Below are positions 1-5,978 of a stretch of 10,371 nt of DNA, piece by piece; position 1 is the stretch's first letter, and each line of letters starts with the position of its first letter. The stretch comes from Kiritimatiellia bacterium (GTDB lineage Bacteria; Verrucomicrobiota; Kiritimatiellia; RFP12; UBA1067). The DNA lies in NCBI GenBank assembly GCA_017547265.1, contig JAFYQC010000024.1, positions 1 through 10,371 of the forward strand, given 5' to 3'. Both the position numbers and the translations under genes were made by a program. The notes beneath the pieces are model-generated. The model worked only from the letters and a program-made list of their open reading frames with translations, searched no databases and was not told where the DNA came from.

Positions 1-3
1 CAG

Positions 4-42
4 AAGGGTCAGAGCATATTGATACAGCATTGTTGATACAGC
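4..42 (+). repeat. Left terminal inverted repeat of the transposase element
   Basis: This 39-bp arm begins AAGGGTCAGAGC and contains two direct copies of TTGATACAGC (19-28 and 33-42). It matches the reverse complement of 1131-1169 with four mismatches. The second TTGATA copy (33-38) is also a -35 box correctly spaced from TATAAT at 57-62, so the repeat supplies part of the transposase promoter. Confidence 0.85.
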
Positions 43-62
43 CCCAGGGTTTTTGGTATAAT
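33..62 (+). promoter_or_regulatory. Promoter of the REP-type transposase, probably leaderless
   Basis: TTGATA (33-38) and TATAAT (57-62) are separated by 18 bp, close to the sigma-70 consensus. The start codon at 69 falls about where transcription should begin, 7 bp after the -10 box, and no Shine-Dalgarno sequence precedes it. The mRNA is therefore probably leaderless. The -35 box sits in the terminal repeat, so any protein bound to the repeat could affect expression. Confidence 0.7.
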
Positions 63-68
63 GCCCGC

Positions 69-1127
69 ATGAGGAAAAACAGGTTCATAGGGCAGGACAG
101 GTGCTACCACCTGATCAGCCGTCTTGCGCACCGCGCGTTCTTCCTTGACGACGAGGAGAAGGACCGCGCGGTGGCGCTGATGCGCCGAGTCGAGGAGTTC
201 AGCGGAGTCGTCGTCCTTGCGTACGCCTTCATGTCGAACCACTTCCACATCTTCGTCTACGTGCCCAAGGCGGAGGAAATCGACGAGGCGGAGGTCATGC
301 GCCGCATCCGCGCGCTCTACCGGGACGCGTCGCTTGCGCAGGTCGTCGCGACCTGGAACCGGCTGAAGACGGAGGAGCGGGAGCTTTTCAGGCGGGCCCG
401 CCCGACCAAGAAGTACGTCTCGCGCTTCGAGGCGTATAAGGCATCGTTTGTCCGCAGGATGTGGAACTCGTCGGAGTTCATGCGGACGTTCAAGCAGCAT
501 TTCACGATGTCCTTCAACGGGCGCCGCGAGCACAGCGGGACGATGTTCGAAGGCAGGTACCACGAGCGCAACCACCCCGCGGAAAGGCCGACGATGTGGC
601 GGACGTCCGCGTACATCGACATCAACGCATGGGAGGCGGGGATTGCGGAGCGTCCGGAAGACTACCGCTGGTGCAGCTTTGCGGCTGCGGCCGGCGGCGA
701 CAGGAAGGCCCGGGCCGGGTATGCCTTCATGTACGGAGGCGGCGGATGGCAAGTAGTCCGGGGGTGCCACGAGAAGTCGATGCGCGAGGCGATGAGCGAG
801 GTTCTGAAGGCCCGCGAGGCGGAGAAGGGAGATTGCCATGCTGGACGCGGCGCTGCGTCTTTCCGCTCAAAGGCGGATCCGCAGCTGGACATTCCGGAAA
901 AAGTCGGAATCGGGCTTGCGCGCGGAAGCGAAAAGGTCGCAAAGAGGATACTTGAACTCCTTGCCGACGGGCCCATGCGTCCGTCGGCGCTGCGGGAGGC
1001 GGTCGGCATCAGGAGCCGCGTCCATTTCTCGCGTTGCTACATGACGCCGCTGGTGGAGAAGGGGCTTGTCGCAAGAACCGATCCCGACAAACCGATGTCG
1101 CCAAGGCAGGAGTACAAGCTGGCATGA
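69..1127 (+). CDS. REP-associated tyrosine (IS200-like, Y1/HUH) transposase with C-terminal winged-helix domain
   Basis: A 352-aa transposase of the HUH superfamily that would cut and rejoin single-stranded DNA at REP-like ends. The HUH metal-binding motif is His58-Phe59-His60 in MSNHFHIF. The RAYT-type segment with GTMFEGRYHERN follows, then the likely nucleophile Tyr182 in AYIDIN, with the family-typical PEDYRWCS after it. Ordinary RAYTs are roughly half to two thirds this length. From about residue 280 to the end there is a separate segment (KRILELLADGP, VGIRSRVHF, LVEKGLVARTDPDKP, EYKLA) that resembles the winged-helix tail found on Fic proteins and divergent-AAA/RecG-like ATP-binding proteins. 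The start at 69 is chosen over an in-frame TTG at 30 because TATAAT at 57-62 makes 69 the probable transcript start. The family call is firm; the tail assignment is by motif resemblance. Confidence 0.85.
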   Translation: MRKNRFIGQDRCYHLISRLAHRAFFLDDEEKDRAVALMRRVEEFSGVVVLAYAFMSNHFHIFVYVPKAEEIDEAEVMRRIRALYRDASLAQVVATWNRLKTEERELFRRARPTKKYVSRFEAYKASFVRRMWNSSEFMRTFKQHFTMSFNGRREHSGTMFEGRYHERNHPAERPTMWRTSAYIDINAWEAGIAERPEDYRWCSFAAAAGGDRKARAGYAFMYGGGGWQVVRGCHEKSMREAMSEVLKAREAEKGDCHAGRGAASFRSKADPQLDIPEKVGIGLARGSEKVAKRILELLADGPMRPSALREAVGIRSRVHFSRCYMTPLVEKGLVARTDPDKPMSPRQEYKLA

Positions 1128-1130
1128 GGT

Positions 1131-1169
1131 GCTGTATCAGCAAGACTGTATCAATAAGCTCTGACCCTT
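1131..1169 (-). repeat. Right terminal inverted repeat of the transposase element
   Basis: Read on the minus strand this begins AAGGGTCAGAGC and carries two TGATACAG units, as in the left arm. It starts 3 bp after the transposase stop codon. Read on the plus strand it could also fold against the left arm in single-stranded DNA, which is the form HUH enzymes act on. Confidence 0.85.
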
Positions 1170-1190
1170 TTGCTCTTTCGATTGACTGTT

Positions 1191-1271
1191 CTGATTTCGT
1201 GACAAAATTGCATTGGTAACTATGCTAATATCGTGACAAACCTAGAGGTACAACTATGCACATTTCGTGAC
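1191..1271 (+). repeat. Three TCGTGAC direct repeats at an exact 34-bp period upstream of the ATPase gene
   Basis: TCGTGAC occurs at 1197-1203, 1231-1237 and 1265-1271, each 34 bp from the next. The conserved unit is longer: 1218-1237 and 1252-1271 both read AACTATGC, then four variable-to-similar bases, then a T/A and TCGTGAC (17 of 20 identical). The third copy ends 7 bp before the -35 box of the ATPase promoter. Iterated sites just upstream of a promoter usually bind a regulator, possibly the gene's own product. This is not a CRISPR array, since the intervening bases are part of a degenerate repeat unit and only three units exist. Confidence 0.7.
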
Positions 1272-1278
1272 GGCATGC

Positions 1279-1307
1279 TTGACGAGCGCAGTTCGTTATG
1301 GTATTAT
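1279..1307 (+). promoter_or_regulatory. Promoter of the AAA ATPase gene
   Basis: TTGACG (1279-1284) and TATTAT (1302-1307) are 17 bp apart, and TGG immediately before the -10 box gives an extended -10. This is the best sigma-70-like promoter in the window. Transcription should start near 1314, leaving a leader of about 19 nt with AAAGG (1318-1322) as a ribosome-binding site before the ATG at 1333. Confidence 0.75.
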
Positions 1308-1332
1308 ATGCGCAAAGAAAGGCTGAGAAATC

Positions 1333-2685
1333 ATGGATAATGTAGTAGATTTTAAGCGCAAGGCTTATGAGGAAATGCTTGCCTGGAAGGGCACGCTTGC
1401 CGGCAAGACGGCTCTACTTGTCGAGGGGGCACGACGTGTTGGTAAAACGCATCTTGTCTGTAGGTTTGCCGAGAATGAATATAAGTCTAGCCTTTATATA
1501 GATTTCTCTGCGAAGGGCAGGCAGACAAGGGCGTATAAGCGCGCGTTTGAAGAGTGTGAGAACATTGCCAATCTTCTTGAAAGGCTTCAGGTGCTTTCTG
1601 GGGTGAAACTTGTCGAGGGTGAAAGCTGTGTCATTTTTGACGAAGTTCAGCGCTACCCTACGGCTCGAGAGTCCATAAAGCAGCTTGTTGCGTATGGGAA
1701 GTACCATTACATAGAGACAGGTTCTTTGCTTGGAATTCACGAGAACGTGAAGGACATAGTAATTCCAAGCGAAGAGCACTCCCTAAAACTATATCCATTG
1801 GACTTCGAGGAATTTCTATGGGCTAATGGGAACGCGAATCTTGCCGACTACATACGCAAATGCTATGAGCAGAAGTGTCCGCTTGGAAAGGACATTCACG
1901 ACAAGGCCAAGGACATGGCACGGCAGTACATGGTCGTCGGCGGTATGCCGCAGTCGGTGGCAGCGTATTTGCAGGGCGGGGACCACCGGCTAGAGGCGGC
2001 GGAAACAATGAAACGAGAAATCCTGCGCCTTTACATGCGTGACATAGGCAAATACGCAAGAGGATACGCTCCTAGGGTTAGGGCGATTTTCCGCCATATA
2101 CCAGGTGCGCTGAATTCAAAGGAAAAGAAATTCCATCTCGCCGACCTGGACGTGAATGCGCGGATGCGCCGCTATGAAAACGCGTTCTTGTGGTTGAGCG
2201 ACGCAATGGTAGCGAACATAGCGTATAATTCCACTGACCCTGCGGTTGGACTCGAGATGAGTCTCGAGAGTACGCTTTTCAAGTGCTATGCCGCAGACAC
2301 CGGGCTCTTGGTGACTCAGGCCATGACAGGCTCGGCGGACGTGGATGGACGTGTCCTTCGTGGCATCCTCTATGACAAGCTCGGCGTGAACGAGGGGATG
2401 TTTCTTGAGAATTATGTGGCGCAGTCGCTTGTCGCAAGAGGGTACGATCTTCTATTCCATTCTAGGACAACCCCTAGAATGGAGATAGATTTCATGATTC
2501 GACGAGGCATCAAGGTGTGCCCTATAGAGGTGAAGAGCTCTGCGTGCCGACGGCATGCGTCTCTGGATGCATTGATAGAAAAATGTCATGGGAAGCTTGG
2601 TGCGAAGTATGTCGTTTGTGCCGAGGACTTTAGTGAAGAAGGGGGCATTACATATTTGCCATTTTACATGACATACTGCCTTTGA
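1333..2685 (+). CDS. AAA-family ATPase with DUF4143-type C-terminal nuclease-like domain
   Basis: A 450-aa P-loop ATPase of the large, poorly characterised family annotated as ATP-binding protein/DUF4143. Walker A is GARRVGKT at residues 32-39, Walker B is CVIFDEVQ at 99-106 (Asp103, Glu104), and ETGS at 128-131 is the sensor-1 region. The C-terminal part carries Glu359 (FLENY), Asp386 (EIDFM) and Glu399-Val-Lys401 (IEVKSS), the spacing of a PD-(D/E)XK-like nuclease fold common in this family. No signal peptide or membrane segment is visible. Function is unknown; related genes are frequent in accessory regions and their role in defence or DNA metabolism is unproven. The gene is less GC-rich than its neighbours and lies directly after a transposase element, suggesting acquisition. 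It is monocistronic, with its own promoter and 34-bp repeats upstream. Confidence 0.85.
   Translation: MDNVVDFKRKAYEEMLAWKGTLAGKTALLVEGARRVGKTHLVCRFAENEYKSSLYIDFSAKGRQTRAYKRAFEECENIANLLERLQVLSGVKLVEGESCVIFDEVQRYPTARESIKQLVAYGKYHYIETGSLLGIHENVKDIVIPSEEHSLKLYPLDFEEFLWANGNANLADYIRKCYEQKCPLGKDIHDKAKDMARQYMVVGGMPQSVAAYLQGGDHRLEAAETMKREILRLYMRDIGKYARGYAPRVRAIFRHIPGALNSKEKKFHLADLDVNARMRRYENAFLWLSDAMVANIAYNSTDPAVGLEMSLESTLFKCYAADTGLLVTQAMTGSADVDGRVLRGILYDKLGVNEGMFLENYVAQSLVARGYDLLFHSRTTPRMEIDFMIRRGIKVCPIEVKSSACRRHASLDALIEKCHGKLGAKYVVCAEDFSEEGGITYLPFYMTYCL
2456..2483. repeat. Perfect 11-bp stem, 6-nt loop inside the ATPase coding sequence
   Basis: TCCATTCTAGG (2456-2466) is the exact reverse complement of CCTAGAATGGA (2473-2483), with ACAACC between them. 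It lies in codons just before the EIDF motif of the nuclease-like domain. A stem this perfect is rare by chance at 10-kb scale. It has no U-tract, so it is not a terminator, and its role, if any, is unknown. Confidence 0.6.
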
Positions 2686-2717
2686 ATCCGTCGGGGACCC
2701 CGTAAAAGCCCGGGATA

Positions 2718-2726
2718 TGATATAAT
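2718..2726 (+). promoter_or_regulatory. Extended -10 promoter of the folE operon, probably leaderless
   Basis: TGATATAAT is a perfect extended -10 element (TG at 2718-2719, TATAAT at 2721-2726). No recognisable -35 box lies 16-18 bp upstream; that position holds the 11-bp palindrome CGGGGACCCCG (2692-2702). The ATG at 2735 is 8 bp beyond the -10 box and no Shine-Dalgarno sequence fits between them, so the transcript should begin at or just before the start codon. Confidence 0.7.
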
Positions 2727-2734
2727 ACGCCCCC

Positions 2735-3313
2735 ATGAAGAAGAGGACAGCAAAGACGCCGAACGAGGCGAAGATCGCGAAGCTCGTGAAGGAGCTCCTC
2801 GTCGAGCTTGGCGAGGATCCCGGACGCGACGGACTAAAGAAGACCCCCGAGAGGGTCGCGAGGTCGCTTTCGTTCCTGACGCGCGGCTACAGGCAGGACA
2901 TCGCCAAGGTCGTGAACGGCGCGCGGTTCAAGTCGGGCACGAACCACATGGTGATCCTGAAGGACATCGAGCTCTACTCGCTTTGCGAACACCACATGCT
3001 GCCTTTCTATGGCAAGTGCGCGATCGGCTACATATCCCAGGGCAAGGTGCTTGGTGTCTCGAAGCTCGCGCGCATAGTCGACATGTACGCGCGGCGGCTT
3101 CAGATACAGGAGCGCATGACCGAGGAGATCGCGAACGCTGTGATGGCCGAGACTGGCGCAGAAGGCGTTGGCGTCGTCATCAAGGCGAAGCACCTCTGCA
3201 TGATGATGCGCGGCGTCGAGAAGCAGAACAGCGAAATGACGACCTCGGCGGTCCTCGGCACGTTCAGGACTGATGAGAAAGTTCGTCAGGAATTTCTGTC
3301 GCTCATCAAGTGA
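2735..3313 (+). CDS. folE: GTP cyclohydrolase I
   Basis: A 192-aa type I GTP cyclohydrolase, which converts GTP to 7,8-dihydroneopterin triphosphate, the first step of folate (tetrahydrofolate) synthesis, in the cytoplasm as a toroidal homodecamer. Zinc ligands Cys84 (LCEHHMLPF), His87 and Cys155 (KHLCMMMRG) are all present, as are the catalytic-site His86 and His153. The N-terminal [15 protein letters not shown] segment (30-44) and C-terminal [10 protein letters not shown] are family hallmarks. Length is normal for the bacterial enzyme. It is the first gene of a two-gene operon; the kinase gene starts 10 bp after its stop codon. Confidence 0.97.
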   Translation: MKKRTAKTPNEAKIAKLVKELLVELGEDPGRDGLKKTPERVARSLSFLTRGYRQDIAKVVNGARFKSGTNHMVILKDIELYSLCEHHMLPFYGKCAIGYISQGKVLGVSKLARIVDMYARRLQIQERMTEEIANAVMAETGAEGVGVVIKAKHLCMMMRGVEKQNSEMTTSAVLGTFRTDEKVRQEFLSLIK

Positions 3314-3323
3314 AAGGTCTAAG

Positions 3324-4154
3324 ATGAAACGGCTTCTTACGATACAGGACATCTCTTGCGTCGGGCAATGCTCCACCACGGTCGCGCTTCCGCTCGTCTC
3401 CGCGTGCGGCGTCGAGTGTGCGGTGCTGCCGCCTGCGATCCTCTCGAACCACACCGGCGGCTTCAAGTCGTGGACCTTTGCAGACTTGACTGGCGAGCTT
3501 CCGAAGGTCGAAGCGAAGTGGATCGAGCACAGCATCCGCTTTGACGCGTTCTACACGGGCTATGTCTGCGAAAGCCACATCGACCCGATTCTCTCGATCT
3601 TCAAGACGTGCGCCGAGAAGGGCGCGATTCGCGTCGTCGATCCTGCGATGGCCGACAACGGCGTTCTCTACGCCGGCTTCGCGCCCGACTTCCCGTCGAA
3701 GATGGCGCGGCTCGTCAACGGTGCGGACTACATTCTCCCCAACCTCACCGAGGCGGCGCTGCTCGTCGGCGAAAAGCCAAAGCTCTCCGGCTACACGAAG
3801 GGCGAGCTTGAGTCGCTTATCGCGAAGCCTCACGCGCTTGGCGCGAAGAATGTCGTCCTCACGGGAGTAAGCTTCTCGCCAGACGAGCTCGGGAGCGCCG
3901 TTTCCGACGGCTCGACGGTGCAGTACGATTTCAATCCGAAGCTTGAGAAGATGAGCCACGGCACGGGCGACGTCTATGCGTCTGTCTTCGCAGGCGCTGT
4001 GATGCGCGGCAAGTCGGCGCTTGAAGCCGCAGCTCTCGCGGCCGATGTTGTCTGCGAGGCGATCAAGGCGACCGACGAGGGTCATTGGTATGGCGTCAGC
4101 TTCGAGCGCGCCATCCCGTTCCTCGTTCAGCAGCTTTCTGGGCTGGAAGCTTGA
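3324..4154 (+). CDS. pdxY: Pyridoxamine/pyridoxal kinase (PdxY/PdxK type, ribokinase superfamily)
   Basis: A 276-aa ribokinase-fold kinase expected to phosphorylate pyridoxamine, pyridoxal or pyridoxine in the B6 salvage pathway, using ATP. The N-terminus (IQDISCVGQCSTTVALP, then AILSNHTGG) is the substrate-binding region typical of enzymes annotated pyridoxamine kinase. DPAMADNG at 106-113 and the anion-hole/catalytic GTGD at 213-216 (Asp216 as general base) are intact. The ATG at 3324 is preferred over an in-frame ATG at 3273, which lies inside folE, because GAAAGG (3312-3317) is a good ribosome-binding site for 3324. It is co-transcribed with folE. A ThiD-like hydroxymethylpyrimidine kinase role is less likely given the SNHTGG segment; the exact preferred vitamer cannot be read from sequence. 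Confidence 0.88.
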   Translation: MKRLLTIQDISCVGQCSTTVALPLVSACGVECAVLPPAILSNHTGGFKSWTFADLTGELPKVEAKWIEHSIRFDAFYTGYVCESHIDPILSIFKTCAEKGAIRVVDPAMADNGVLYAGFAPDFPSKMARLVNGADYILPNLTEAALLVGEKPKLSGYTKGELESLIAKPHALGAKNVVLTGVSFSPDELGSAVSDGSTVQYDFNPKLEKMSHGTGDVYASVFAGAVMRGKSALEAAALAADVVCEAIKATDEGHWYGVSFERAIPFLVQQLSGLEA

Positions 4155-4172
4155 TTTTTCTGGGTTGAAAGC

Positions 4173-4236
4173 TTAACACAGAGACTCAGAGACATAGAGA
4201 TGTTTAAAACTTTGTGTCTTCGTGTCTCTGTGTTAA
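4173..4236. repeat. Extragenic palindrome of the ACACAGAGAC type, possible terminator of the folE operon
   Basis: TTAACACAGAGAC (4173-4185) is perfectly complementary to GTCTCTGTGTTAA (4224-4236). An alternative inner pairing uses CAGAGACA (4187-4194) with TGTCTCTG (4223-4230). On the minus strand the stretch translates to the NTETRRH-like string often seen in spurious ORFs of many environmental bacteria, a mark of a widely dispersed repeat (established from general familiarity, not searched). It sits 18 bp after the kinase stop and is followed by a T-rich run (4241-4247), so it may also end transcription. An imperfect CTCCAA tandem repeat follows at 4248-4273. Confidence 0.65.
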
Positions 4237-4287
4237 ATCGTTTTATTCTCCAACTCCAACTCAAAACTCCAACTAGACCTTCTGATA

Positions 4288-4333
4288 GGGTCAAAAATGA
4301 CCCGAAAAAAACCCTTTCGTGACCCACACGAAA
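4288..4333. repeat. Two short palindromes upstream of comM
   Basis: GGGTCA (4288-4293) pairs with TGACCC (4298-4303) over a 4-nt A loop, and TTTCGTG (4315-4321) pairs with CACGAAA (4327-4333) over a 5-nt loop. The first shares GGGTCA with the transposase terminal repeats; the second contains TTTCGTGAC, the motif also seen in the 34-bp repeats before the ATPase gene. They lie between the folE operon and comM where the comM promoter should be. A possible -10 is TGCGACAAT (4344-4352), but no -35 box matches it well. Their function is unknown. Confidence 0.5.
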
Positions 4334-4391
4334 TTTGTAGATTTGCGACAATGTTCCCGCCTTGGAAAACAAGGCGAAAGGAAAAGGGAAC

Positions 4392-5939
4392 ATGGTTGCA
4401 AGATGCTATTCAGGTGCGATAAACGGCGTAGACGCGTCTGCTGTCGAGATCGAGGTCAGCTCCTCCAAGGGGACGAGTTCGTTTGCGATCGTCGGGCTTC
4501 CCGACACGGCGGTAAAGGAGGCGAAGGATCGCGTCTCTACCGCGCTTAGAAACTCCGGCTTCAGGTCGAAGGACGAATACTCCGTTACGGTGAACCTCGC
4601 GCCCGCAGACGTGAGGAAGGAAGGGCCGATTTACGACCTTCCGATTGCCGTTGCTCTTCTCAAGGCGACGCAGCGGCTTCGCACCGAGGAGCTTTCTGAG
4701 TACGCGCTCGTGGGTGAACTGTCGCTCTCGGGCGGCGTGAGACGCGTAAGAGGAATCATCCCCATCGTCGTCGAGATGCGGCGCATCGGTCGCCGTGCGG
4801 TGCTCGTTCCAGAGGAGAACGCCGAGGAGGCGAGCGTCGTCTCGGGCATCGACGTTATTCCAGTGAGAACCCTTGTCGAGGCGGTTAAGTACCTTAGCGG
4901 AGAGCTGGAGATTGAACCGCACTCGACAGACCTTGCCTCTCTCGTCGCGGCCGATGAAGGGCATGGCGACGACTTCGCAGACGTGAAGGGACAGGAGAGT
5001 CTTCGCAAGGCGGTAGAGGTTGCAGTTGCCGGCGGACATAACTTGCTGATGATCGGCTCGCCAGGGTCTGGCAAGACGATGATTGCACGGCGGATACCGT
5101 CGATCCTCCCTCCCATGAGCGAAGAGGAAGCGCTTGAAGTCTCTAAGATCCATTCTGTTGCAGGGCGCGAGAAAGGCGGCGGGATGTTCGTCACATCACG
5201 GCCTTTCCGCGCGCCACACCATACCGTGAGTTCAATCGGTCTTCTTGGTGGCGGAACCAAACCGGTCCCTGGCGAAGTCTCGCTCGCGCATCGTGGCGTC
5301 CTCTTTCTCGACGAGTTCGCAGAGTTTCCTCGTCCCGCCCTCGAAGTCCTTCGCCAGCCACTCGAGGACGGGCATGTTTCAGTATCGCGCGCGGCGGCTG
5401 CGCTCGACTTCCCGTCGCGCTTCATGCTTGTCGCGGCGATGAATCCCTGCCCTTGCGGATACTACAACGACCCGACGCACGAGTGCCGCTGCAACCAGCG
5501 GCAGATACTCAAGTACCAGCATCGCGTGTCTGGGCCACTCCTAGATCGTATAGACATTCAGTGCGGTGTTGCAGCCGTTAAGCCCGACGAGCTTGACTCC
5601 CTCAAGCCGGGAGAATCGAGTGCGGTGATTCGCGCGCGCGTGGTCGCGGCGAGGGCTTTGCAGCGCGAGCGCTATCGTGGCATGCCGGGGATATCCACGA
5701 ACGCCGACGCCAAGAGCCGTGACCTAAAGGACATCTGCCGCCTGGACGAGAAGGCGGCGCGGAAGTTCCGCGAGCAACTTGAGCGACTTCAGTTCTCGGC
5801 GCGCGCCTATGACCGCGTCCTCAGGGTCGCGCGCACATGCGCCGACTTGGAGGGGCGCGCAGACGTGTCGGAAGGGGATATTTTCCGTGCCGCACAATAT
5901 CGCCAGCTCGACAACGGATCTGATTCTTTCTGGGCCTGA
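4392..5939 (+). CDS. comM: ComM-family (YifB/Mg-chelatase-like) AAA+ ATPase, branch-migration helicase
   Basis: A 515-aa member of the ComM/YifB family. In Vibrio and Acinetobacter ComM is a hexameric helicase that extends branch migration during integration of transforming DNA; it also occurs in bacteria not known to be transformable. The N-terminal Lon-S5-like ChlI domain (about 5-120, SSFAIVGLPDTAVKEAKDRV and NLAPADVRKEGPIYDLP) is followed by the AAA+ core with Walker A GSPGSGKT at 222-229 and Walker B LFLDEF with Asp307-Glu308. A family-specific cysteine cluster is NPCPCG at 351-356 and CRC at 365-367. The Mg_chelatase_C helical domain ends the protein. The ATG at 4392 is preferred over an in-frame TTG at 4362, because the family N-terminus (YSGAINGVDA) begins just after it and AAAGGA (4377-4382) is suitably placed. 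All three domains are complete. Confidence 0.95.
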   Translation: MVARCYSGAINGVDASAVEIEVSSSKGTSSFAIVGLPDTAVKEAKDRVSTALRNSGFRSKDEYSVTVNLAPADVRKEGPIYDLPIAVALLKATQRLRTEELSEYALVGELSLSGGVRRVRGIIPIVVEMRRIGRRAVLVPEENAEEASVVSGIDVIPVRTLVEAVKYLSGELEIEPHSTDLASLVAADEGHGDDFADVKGQESLRKAVEVAVAGGHNLLMIGSPGSGKTMIARRIPSILPPMSEEEALEVSKIHSVAGREKGGGMFVTSRPFRAPHHTVSSIGLLGGGTKPVPGEVSLAHRGVLFLDEFAEFPRPALEVLRQPLEDGHVSVSRAAAALDFPSRFMLVAAMNPCPCGYYNDPTHECRCNQRQILKYQHRVSGPLLDRIDIQCGVAAVKPDELDSLKPGESSAVIRARVVAARALQRERYRGMPGISTNADAKSRDLKDICRLDEKAARKFREQLERLQFSARAYDRVLRVARTCADLEGRADVSEGDIFRAAQYRQLDNGSDSFWA

Positions 5940-5978
5940 TGGCCCGGTGAGGCAAAAAACAAACGAAAGGAGAAAACA

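Larger units (their letters stand above)
4..1169 (+). mobile_element. REP-type IS200-like transposase element, apparently complete
   Basis: The element consists of one Y1/HUH transposase gene enclosed by two 39-bp imperfect inverted repeats (4-42 and 1131-1169, 35 of 39 positions matching). The gene fills almost the whole interior and its stop codon lies 3 bp before the right repeat. Known REP-associated tyrosine transposases (RAYTs) are commonly flanked by inverted REP palindromes, and this arrangement fits. Only 3 bp of left flank are visible, so the insertion site and any target preference cannot be judged. The reading frame is intact, so the element may be active. The exact outer boundaries are inferred from where the repeat similarity ends. 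Confidence 0.75.

Noticed and set aside
9..839. Long minus-strand open frame opposite the transposase
   Set aside because: Arginine/proline/histidine-rich composition with no motif; it is the expected antisense shadow of a GC-rich gene with clear HUH motifs on the plus strand.
1191..1271. CRISPR array
   Set aside because: Only three degenerate units, the conserved core is 7 bp and the rest of each unit is partly similar; no leader and no cas genes.
3306..4085. Minus-strand open frame opposite the pyridoxamine kinase gene
   Set aside because: Low-complexity charged sequence with no ribosome-binding site or recognisable domain; the plus-strand gene has full catalytic motifs.
4362..4391. Upstream TTG start for comM
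   Set aside because: It would add ten lysine/glycine-rich residues not typical of the family, and the ribosome-binding site fits ATG 4392 better.
4127..4393. 88-codon minus-strand open frame containing NTETRRHK
   Set aside because: This string is the typical spurious translation of the ACACAGAGAC repeat; the frame also covers the comM leader and several palindromes.
5932..5945. GGGCC-TGAT-GGCCC hairpin across the comM stop codon as a terminator
   Set aside because: The stem is only 5 bp, no U-tract follows, and the next gene begins 39 bp after the stop with a strong ribosome-binding site.
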